Source: Hydrangea macrophylla (Eukaryota > Streptophyta > Magnoliopsida > Cornales > Hydrangeaceae). From it: a stretch of 64,000 nt of DNA. The first letter of the stretch is position 1; every line of letters starts with the position of its first letter. The position numbers and the translations under genes are program-made. Below are positions 56,480 to 64,000 of this stretch, piece by piece. Location: the NCBI GenBank assembly GCA_033977485.1, contig CM066984.1:47607600-47671599 (forward strand), read 5' to 3'. The notes beneath the pieces are model-generated. The model did no database searches. It saw only the letters and a list, made by a program, of their open reading frames with translations, and was not told the DNA's origin.

Positions 56480-57504
56480 CCTCTCTATTATTTTTTTCAC
56501 TCTCTCTTTTTCTTGAAGTTTCACCCTCACTCTCATTTTTCTTTTCAGCCTCACTCTTTCTCTTTTGCTCAATCTCACTTTTCAACTTCATTTGGTCTTC
56601 ATAGACCTGTTTAGGGGTTAAGGGAGCAAGTTTGATTGCTTTTCCATCCTTTCACAAAGCTGTACATATTCTTAAACCCATCATGGTTCACCCTTCTATC
56701 AAAATGCCACGGCCTTCCCAACAAAATGTGGCCAGCATGCATAGGAACTACATCACAAAGCACCTCATCACTATATCTCCCAATGGTAAAAGTCACCAAA
56801 ACCTGCTTATTGACCTTTACCTCCCCACAATCATTCAACCACTGTAACTTGTAGGGCCTAGGATGCTTTTGTAAAGGTAAGCTTAACTTCTCAACTAGGG
56901 TGGTACTAGCTACATTAGTACAACTTCCCCCATCTATAATATACTACACACCTTGTTATTTACATAACATCTAGTATGAAATATGTTCTCTCTCTGCTGC
57001 TCCATTTCATCTACCTTAACTTGCATATTGAGAGCACGTCTGGCAACAAGAGACTCACCTTCTATGGGGTATTCCACTCCATCATCATCACTAGCATCTG
57101 GCAAGCCATCATTTTCATCCTCACTCTCAGTCATCACCTCCCCATTGTCTAGCATAACCATCACCCGCTTGTTAGGACATTGAGATGCGATGTGCCCAGT
57201 ACCCAAGCATTTAAAACATTTAATGTCTCTGTTCCTTGGAGGTTGAAAATCTGCCTTGAGTTTGTTCTTGCTAGTCCCCTCATCTTTTCCTTTAGGTGGG
57301 TCGGTCTTCCCCTTTACTTCAGCTCGGTCACTTCTATCCCACTTCGGTTTCCAAGGAGTGCTAGAAACTGAAGTATACCTTGCTGCCCCCTTTCTCTTTA
57401 ACTGCCTCTCCACTTTCATAGCCATGTGAACCATGTCTTCTATCTCCACATAATGCTGCAACTCAACTACATTAGCGACGTCCCTATTCAAACCACTTAG
57501 AAAC
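56480..57504 (-). pseudogene. Chromovirus D gag and protease part
   Basis: On the minus strand: gag end ([20 protein letters not shown]), zinc knuckle [26 protein letters not shown], a small deletion at the protease active site near 56937, then LLGRPWHFDRRVNHDG and a Lys/Glu-rich linker broken near 56640. Confidence 0.88.
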
Positions 57505-58121
57505 TGATGCGAACCCCAATCGACTTGCTTTGAGACCCAGCAACAATAATTGGTTTATCTTCCCAAGAAAGCTAAATTCAGATTTGATTGAACCCCAACC
57601 CGATGTTTATATATGAAATATGAACTGAAGGTATATTGAAAAACCCCAACCCAATGGTTATAACGAACCACGAACTGTAGGTATAGTTTGAACGCCACAA
57701 GGTGAACCCTTGATAAGTTCTAAAAGTTCAATGAAGAACCGGAAATAGGAGTAAACTCACTATGCTGAATTTTATTCAATAATTTTCGTCCATTACAATG
57801 AGAGCACTCTAAACTATATAAGCATGGCTGAATTAGCTTACAAAAATGGTGAAAAACCCTTCCTAATTCAGCCTTACATGCCTGAACAAGGAAAAGGAAA
57901 AAGAATACTAGTTATTCTCTCCAAAAACGAAAAAGGAAACAAAGATTAACTTCCTAATCTCCAGATTTGTGCCTCAATCGAATTAGGAAACATTCTTGGT
58001 TCCCAAACTAAGAAATAAACAAAAGGTAACTAAATAAAACTAATCTCTAATATTAATTAGCTGATTATTCATGCCAATGTAGGCAATATATTAATTCAAT
58101 ATACACACACACATATATATA
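57505..58121 (-). repeat. LTR E (partial), inserted in chromovirus D gag
   Basis: On the minus strand it ends GGGGTTCGCATCA, as the solo LTR at 30838-31595 does. It begins exactly where gag stops. The other edge is hidden by LINE L8. It has two diverged repeats around AACCCCAACCCRATG. No gene. Confidence 0.75.
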
Positions 58122-58424
58122 TTTTTTTCGGGAAAAGGTGAATGAATAAAAGAAAAGCCAAACGGCACTATACAAAATACAAGGGGCATACCCCAGGATA
58201 TACAATAAGCACAAAATGCATATAGAAGATGCAATAGAGGGAAGGAAACTCCAAGGCCAGCAACCAAAGACAAAAAACCCTCCCTAGCAAAGAATCATTG
58301 AACTATGGGAAAGATGAGGGGGGGAATCCTAAACAAAAAACAGCAATAAAGCCCAAGGGCCCCTCTCATTGAACAAGCAAAATTCTCCAACGGAGCAAAA
58401 CAAGATAAACTAAATAATTACAAA

Positions 58425-59839
58425 CTAAGTCCATCTAGCAATGTTATTAGGAAGATGTGGGTCATTTCTCCACTTGATTTGGATTTGGATAGAGATTTGG
58501 AGGAAGATCTCTTGAAGGAGTCTTTCCTTTGTTGTATCTTTGGAGTTAAATGTTCGAGCGTTTCTTTCTCTCCAAATGCTATATACCACCAACCCAAGGC
58601 ACATTTTAGGAATGATGTGTTGGGGAGTTTTCTTTGTCCAAGTCCTAGCTGCCCATTCCACATTAGCGCTCCAAGAGGAAGCTTGGGGAGTAACTTCCTC
58701 CAAACGTTGTAGAACTGCCTGCCAAATAAAAGAAGAGAATGAGCAACCAAAAAACAAATGATCATGAGTTTCCATACCTTGATGACATAGAACACATCCC
58801 AAGGGTCCAGGTGTGAAGTGGAAAATCCTATCGTGAGTAGATAAACGGTTAAGAATTGCCAACCAAGAAATGAAACTATGCCTAGGTATATTCCCTGGAA
58901 ACCAAATGAGTCGATGCCATGGGACCTTAGGGCAAACAACTCTAAGGTGTTCCCAAGTATGTGCAAGATTAAATTTCCCATTAGGAGAAGGAGCCCACAC
59001 TACCGTATCAAGATAATCAGAAGGGATGGGAAGTTCATGCATACGGTTGCGAATATCCATGAGTTCTAATGTGTTAGTGAGCGGCCAACGCCATTCCCTA
59101 TCCACAATGACATCCTTAACTTTCACATTCAATGGTATCGCTGCGTCATAAGCGACTCTAGGACTAAAGTTATCCAAAAGGGGGCCTAAAGGGTGCCAAT
59201 TGTCATACCAAAGGAAGGTACCACACCCATTACCAATTTTGTGCTTCAATAAGGGCCTGACCATCTCTCTAAGTTTAAGAAGTTTCCTCCAATACCAAGA
59301 GCTCTGGGATGGGGCTTTAGCAACCCAAAGGCTTTTGTTTTTTAAAAAGATAAGTTTTAACCCAATCCACCCACAGAGAGTTTGGCCCAGTAGAGAAGAG
59401 AGACCAGATATGTTTTAAGTTCAGTGTTTTATTGAGTTGGACAAGATTTTTCAACCCCAATCCCCCTTCCTTTTTAGGTCTGCAAACAAGGTCCCAAGCA
59501 ACTTTGGCCCCATGAGCTTTCGCAATACTACCAGACCAAAGAAATCTCCTTAACAGCTTTTCAACCTCTTTTAAGATACCTTTGGGTAGGATAAACATAC
59601 TAGACCAGTAGTTTTGAATTCCTGACAGAACAGAATGAATTAATTGAAGTTGTCCAGCATAAGACAGGCTTTTAGAGGTCCAAGATGTTATTCTAGAACT
59701 AATCTTATTAACAAGTTCTTGACAATCTCCCTTCTTTAGTCTAGAGGTTATGAGAGGGACGCCTAGGTATTTAAGAGGGAGGGATCCAATAGGAAATTGG
59801 AATATAGAGCACATGGAATTAACAACAGTATCATCAATG
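58425..59839 (-). pseudogene. LINE L8 ORF2, C-terminal part
   Basis: On the minus strand VNSMCSIFQFPIGSLPLKYLG, LSYAGQLQLIHSV, LPKGILKEVEKLLRRFLWSG, a frame change near 59300, DAAIPLNVKVKDVI, HSFISWLAILNRLSTHDRI, zf-RVT CVLCHQGMETHDHLFFGC, stop at 58425. Confidence 0.9.
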
Positions 59840-60513
59840 TGCCTTGGTTGTGTTTTTGTCACACAAATTTGGAATCTCATGACCATTTGTTCTTTAATTG
59901 TTCTTATACTTCTTATGTGTGGCAGGGTGTGCTCAACAGGTTGGAAATCTCTTATTCCGCCCCATCATGGGATGTTCTTGTGAACTGGGCAGCGAACAAG
60001 TGGAAAGACAAGACCCCACGGCATGTTGTCCCTAAAATGTGCCTTGGTTTGGTTGTGTATAGCATTTGGGAAGAAATAAATGCGCGTAGTTTCAAATTTG
60101 AATTGAAGACTAAGGAAAGAATTCTTCAAGACCTTTGCTTGTGGATTTTCCTACAGATACAAGCAGCATGGAAGAACGATCCCCACCTTCCTCAGTACAT
60201 AGAAAGATGGACCATTAACCCATAGTGCGGACAGAACCCTGATGTTTATCTAGCTCCTTTGTTTTGTTTTGTTTGTTTTTGTTTGGTTTGTTATTGGTTG
60301 TTGTTGGTTTGGTGGTGATTTGATTTGTTAGGATGGGTCTTTTTTGGGTTTGCCTTTGGTAATTCCCCATCCTTTGTTGCATTGTCTGGATGCAGGTTTT
60401 CTTGTGCTTTTTGTATATCCTGGGGTATGCCCCTTGTACTTTGTACAATACCGTTTGGCTTTTTCGTTTTAATTAACCCTTTTTCCGAAAAAAAAAAAAT
60501 AGTATCATCAATG
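59827..60513 (+). mobile_element. LINE L9, 3' fragment with target duplication
   Basis: AGTATCATCAATG at 59827-59839 and 60501-60513 flanks 661 bp. It encodes the last ~128 residues of ORF2, starting in the zf-RVT (CFCHTNLESHDHLFFNC), with a stop at 60225, the stem-loop near 60423 and TTTTTCCG plus poly-A. It is inside RT of L8. Confidence 0.93.
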
Positions 60514-62714
60514 CTAGAGGTAAATAAACAACTCTTATTAATATTTGCAAGTAAGCCTGTGAGATCATAAACTTGAGTGAGAGTGTTTTTCATAAGTTGG
60601 GCAGAATCCTTACCCCCATGAAACAATAAAAGAAGGTCATCAGCAAAGCAAAGGTGGGATATACTCAACTTATCACATTTCCAATGATATTTAAAATGGG
60701 TTGAAGCAATGATATTGTGTTTTAGCAATTGGCTCAAAGTATCCATGACAAGAACAAAAAGGTAGGGGGACAGCGGGTCACCCTGCCTAAGACCTTTAGC
60801 CCCTTCAAAGTAGCCAATAGATTCCCCATTAAAATTGATGGAGTATTTAGGGCTAGTGACACATTTTTTAATCCAAAGTTGCATCTTGGGGGGAAACCCT
60901 AGAATGTTAATCAAGTCCAAAAGAAACTGCCAACTAACACTATCATAGGCTTTCATAAGGTCAACCTTGGCAGCTGCACGGGGTTGACCCGAAGGCTTAT
61001 GATAGTCCCTCATGAGATCCTGAGCTAACAGAATGTTGTCACTTATCTTTCGACCTTTGATAAAGGCAGATTGGGCATTGTCAACAAGATTAGGAAGGAC
61101 AATTTGAAGTCTTTTTGCAATGATTTTAGAGATACATTTATAAACGGTATTGCAACACGAAATAGGACGAAAGTCTCCCATTTTAGAAGGATTAGGAATT
61201 TTCGGAATAAGGGCAATTATGGTTGCATTGGTCTCTCCCAGAATTTCTCCTTGAATAAAGAATTCTTTGATAGCTTGAGTAACTAAAGGACCTGTTATAT
61301 TCCAAGTTTCTTTAAAGAAATGTGCATTGTAACCATCAGGACCCAGGGCTTTGTTACTGTGGATGCTAAACATGGCCTCCTTGATCTCAGTATCACTAGG
61401 GATATTATCCATACTAGAGATGGCTTCAGTTGGGATTCTTTTATGGATAATATCCCTGAGAACATTATAACCGGGATAAATGTTAGCAGTAGGGGTACCA
61501 AGCATAGTTTTAAAATACCTAATGGCTTCCTGTTGGGTTTCCATATCATTTTTGGTCTGTTCCCCATTAGGTAAGAGGAGGGACACTATCCGTTTTCTGT
61601 TCCTACGATTCTTGATGGATTGGTGAAAGAAAGTAGTGTTCTTATCTCCCGCTTCAAGCCATTGGACTCTAAATTTATGTCTCATAACTTCCTCTTCCAC
61701 ACGAATGGCTTCTAAGAAAATTCCCATGAGGTGACGTTCTTGGACTTTAAGTGTTATGTCATGGGGGTGTTCATCAAGAAGTCTTTGGCAATGCAGAAGA
61801 TCTTCCCTAGATTTGTCAGCATGCAATTTTTCTCTCCCAATTGAGTCTATAGAAAATTTTTTAAGCTCAATTTTGAGATTTTTAAGCTTCTTACATAATT
61901 GGAATTGATAGTTACCTTCAATATTAGTAGCCCAAGAGTTTCTGACCAAGTCATCAAATTTATCCAATGAAGTCCAATAATTATAGAATTTAAACGTGTG
62001 ACCTTTCTTCTTACTAGCATTATCCATTTTAACAAGAATAGGAGAATGATCAGAAATACCAGAGGGAAGGAACTGAGCATATGCTGAGGGGAATTTGCCA
62101 AGCCAATCTTGGTTGACAAGAGCTCTATCCAGCTTTTCTTTATACCTGCTTGTGCTCCAAGAGAAGTAAATCCCTGTGAACCGAAGGTCTACAAGGCAAG
62201 AGGCATTCACACACTCATTAAATTCCTCAGCCCCTTGGTCTCTCCTAGGTTAACCCCCAAACTTCTCATTAGAATTAAGCACTGCATTGAAGTCACCAAG
62301 CGTAATCCAGGGATTATGACCAAGGGAGGCTGAGATGGACTTGATGTTAGCCCACAAGTTCCTCCTCTCTTGAATGGTATTAAAACCATACACGAAAGAC
62401 GCTACAAACGAAGTAGACATGTTAAGATCTTGGATAGAAACATGAATTAGCTGACTAGTGTTTTTCAAAACAGTTAACTTAACTTTGTTAGGATTCCAGC
62501 CAACCCAAATTCTATCCACAGAATTTGGTTGGCTGTTAGTAACAAAATTCCAATCAGGTAGGATTTTCTTTTGTATACTATCTTGGTTAGGCAGTCTAAC
62601 TTTAGACTCAGTGATACCCAAAATATCAATATGATTAGCAATAACAAATTTGGAAATTTCCATTTGTTTTGAAAGCTGATTAAGACCCCTAATATTCCAA
62701 CAACCAATTATCAT
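60501..62714 (-). pseudogene. LINE L8 ORF2, endonuclease and RT part
   Basis: On the minus strand MIIGCWNIRGLNQLSKQ, PWITLGDFNAVLNSNE, one stop (near 62250, same frame continues), [86 protein letters not shown] and FADDLL. After LANINKSCLF it runs into the L9 insertion. Confidence 0.92.
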
Positions 62715-62833
62715 TAAGTACGTCTAAATGGGTGTTGTTTTTTAGCTTAAGAACTCCTGTTCTTGTTCTTCCTACCTTGTTTAACATTCTTATAAGGGGA
62801 CTGAGACTTAGAAGAGGATGGAGATTGAGAGAC

Positions 62834-64000
62834 CTATAAAGTAGTAATGGGAAGAGCCACCTCCTCTATCGCTTCAGGGTGATCTGTTAGCTTATCTTCT
62901 TTTGTAATTTCATCATCCTCTAATGTAGGTGTAGAATTGTTTTTGTGTTCCATTGGAGATCCATGGTGCACCCCTCCTTTGCTCCCTTCTTCACCCAATT
63001 TGGTCGGAAAAGAGACCTCAGCATTTTCACCCTCATCACCTTCCTTTTCCAGAATAGAGAACACATTTGCCTTTGGAATTTCCTGCTGATTATTGTGCAT
63101 GCTAGGGCATTTCATATTCTCTCTGTCTTTAGTTTCCCCTGTCCCTTTGTTGTTATGAGGGGACTCTGTCCCCACACTGGGTATAGGTATCAAAATATCC
63201 TTAAGAGCAATTTGGGAAGAGGCAGATTGGTCAACAACTGGATCATCCACAATCACATTCTTGCCTTTATCTCTCGTCATCCAGATCCCTTCTCCCTGGT
63301 CTTGTTGTGGAATGAGTTGCTGGTTTGCTACTACTACATGAGTTTGCTTTTGGGTGACTTTTGGTCTGGATATTTTATTGCAATCATGGCCAATTTTTTT
63401 ACATTTTGCACATCGAATAGGGCTCCATTGGTACTCCACTTTAATGTTGATCAACTCAAGCTGTCCACTAATTGGGTTCTCTATTTCCAGATCGAAGTCT
63501 TTAACCAAATCAAATTTCGCATCAACTTCCACACAAATTCTGGCAAAAGAAATTCTTCTACAAGAGGCTGTCATTTTATGAACATGAAGAGGTTTCCCAA
63601 CAGCACTTGCAACGTAACTAAAACCCTCACTATTCCAGTATTCAAGTGGAACATTGTTATACATGTTGACCCAAATGGGGATTGTGGACTGTGCTTCCTT
63701 TGTTAATTCCATCCCTTGCTGCCAATTTATGAGAATAACTGGTTGTCCGGCTACATGCCAGGGTCCACCTTCAAGAACAGCATCACTTTCTTCCTTGGTG
63801 TTAAATCTGAAGAAAAAATAGCCGGAGTCCGTTGCTAACATATCATGCAGTCCCAGTTTTCCCCAAAGTCTGGTAGAGGCTGTTTTAACCAATGAGTAGG
63901 GTAGGCGTTTGCCAATGAAATACCCAACCAACGTATTATCCCATGACTTGCTACCTTCTTCAGCTATATCTTTTGGGATACTAACCTTAATGCGATTCAT
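62834..64000 (-). CDS. LINE L8 ORF1, C-terminal part (DUF4283, zinc knuckle)
   Basis: On the minus strand the frame enters from the window edge. It has the DUF4283 domain (DNTLVGYFIGKRLPYSLV, GYFFFRFNTKEESDAVLEGG), the zinc knuckle CAKCKKIGHDC, and an acidic tail. It ends at TAG (62834). The same frame goes on for about 28 codons (Ser/Lys/Arg-rich, like the L4 tail) to TAA near 62751, so the TAG looks like a premature stop. Confidence 0.9.
   Translation of the reverse strand: MNRIKVSIPKDIAEEGSKSWDNTLVGYFIGKRLPYSLVKTASTRLWGKLGLHDMLATDSGYFFFRFNTKEESDAVLEGGPWHVAGQPVILINWQQGMELTKEAQSTIPIWVNMYNNVPLEYWNSEGFSYVASAVGKPLHVHKMTASCRRISFARICVEVDAKFDLVKDFDLEIENPISGQLELINIKVEYQWSPIRCAKCKKIGHDCNKISRPKVTQKQTHVVVANQQLIPQQDQGEGIWMTRDKGKNVIVDDPVVDQSASSQIALKDILIPIPSVGTESPHNNKGTGETKDRENMKCPSMHNNQQEIPKANVFSILEKEGDEGENAEVSFPTKLGEEGSKGGVHHGSPMEHKNNSTPTLEDDEITKEDKLTDHPEAIEEVALPITTL

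Larger units (their letters stand above)
50211..57504 (-). mobile_element. Chromovirus D: degraded Ty3/gypsy element split by L6 and L7
   Basis: A close relative of chromovirus B. The 3' LTR is 50211-50861 (TGATGTGAAC ... CCCATCA), preceded on the minus strand by the polypurine tract. Pol and gag parts follow to 57504, where another LTR interrupts gag. The 5' LTR is not in the window. Several stops and small indels show that it is older than B. Confidence 0.9.
58122..64000 (-). mobile_element. LINE L8 (3' end to window edge), split by L9
   Basis: On the minus strand ORF1 (running off the window), ORF2 in two parts, 3' UTR with the stem-loop (complement near 58190) and CCCGAAAAAA. It is inserted in LTR E. 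After L4 it is the second most complete LINE. Confidence 0.9.

Noticed and set aside
1..64000. A host protein-coding gene between the elements
   Set aside because: Every domain I recognise belongs to a transposable element; the remaining stretches lack long frames and recognisable exons.
1..64000. Integrated pararetrovirus (Caulimoviridae)
   Set aside because: RT regions are followed by integrase or are LINE type, with LTRs or poly-A tails; no movement-protein or coat-protein motif is seen.

Overview
The window is nuclear DNA of an angiosperm, probably a eudicot. It consists of transposable elements packed inside one another. I found no host gene, tRNA, rRNA or CRISPR array. The evidence is the element families: Ty3/gypsy elements primed by initiator tRNA-Met (TGGTATCAGAGC), a Tat-lineage Ty3/gypsy element with two RNase H domains, plant L1-type LINEs with APE endonuclease, reverse transcriptase and a zf-RVT tail, and a small hAT-type element. 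The species cannot be told from the sequence alone.

Layout, outermost to innermost. A chromovirus deletion derivative (C, visible at 38623-39914) appears to be the oldest layer. Its 5' LTR is split by a Tat element that starts left of the window and ends at 38622. Its 3' LTR is split by LINE L3 (from 39915). The Tat element carries protease (17-378), a G-patch-like linker, a broken RT, RNase H and extra RNase H, and integrase (to 11730). It then has two genes on the opposite strand: a DUF7745-like ORF and a spliced plant-mobile-domain (PMD) gene. Tandem repeats, a polypurine tract and a 2.6-kb 3' LTR (35999-38622) follow. Inserted into Tat are chromovirus A (379-7078, TSD GAGTT), a hAT MITE (10156-10692, TSD GGCCAAAA), a non-coding LTR element (12438-29174, TSD GTAGG) and a solo LTR (30838-31595). 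The non-coding element in turn holds LINE L1, the 5'-inverted LINE L2 and the intact chromovirus B (22008-28991).

Right half. L3 (minus strand) is split by the near-full-length LINE L4 (40960-48002), by the short LINE L5 and by chromovirus D (50211-57504). D contains LINEs L6 and L7 and is interrupted by an LTR (57505-58121). That LTR is interrupted by LINE L8 (58122 to the window end), which is itself interrupted by LINE L9. This gives six visible layers: C, L3, D, LTR E, L8, L9.

How the parts work. Each chromovirus makes one Gag-Pol polyprotein whose last 70-77 residues are encoded inside the 3' LTR; only B is uninterrupted. LINE L4 keeps ORF1 complete but ORF2 is broken. The most unusual signals are: antisense Tat genes preceded by hairpin arrays that also occur in the Tat LTR; four insertions of only 12-49 bp with long target duplications, read as ultra-truncated LINE insertions; a hAT MITE with an snRNA-type promoter; and a stem-loop shared by the LINE 3' ends. 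All boundaries and comparisons were made by eye and should be confirmed by alignment.
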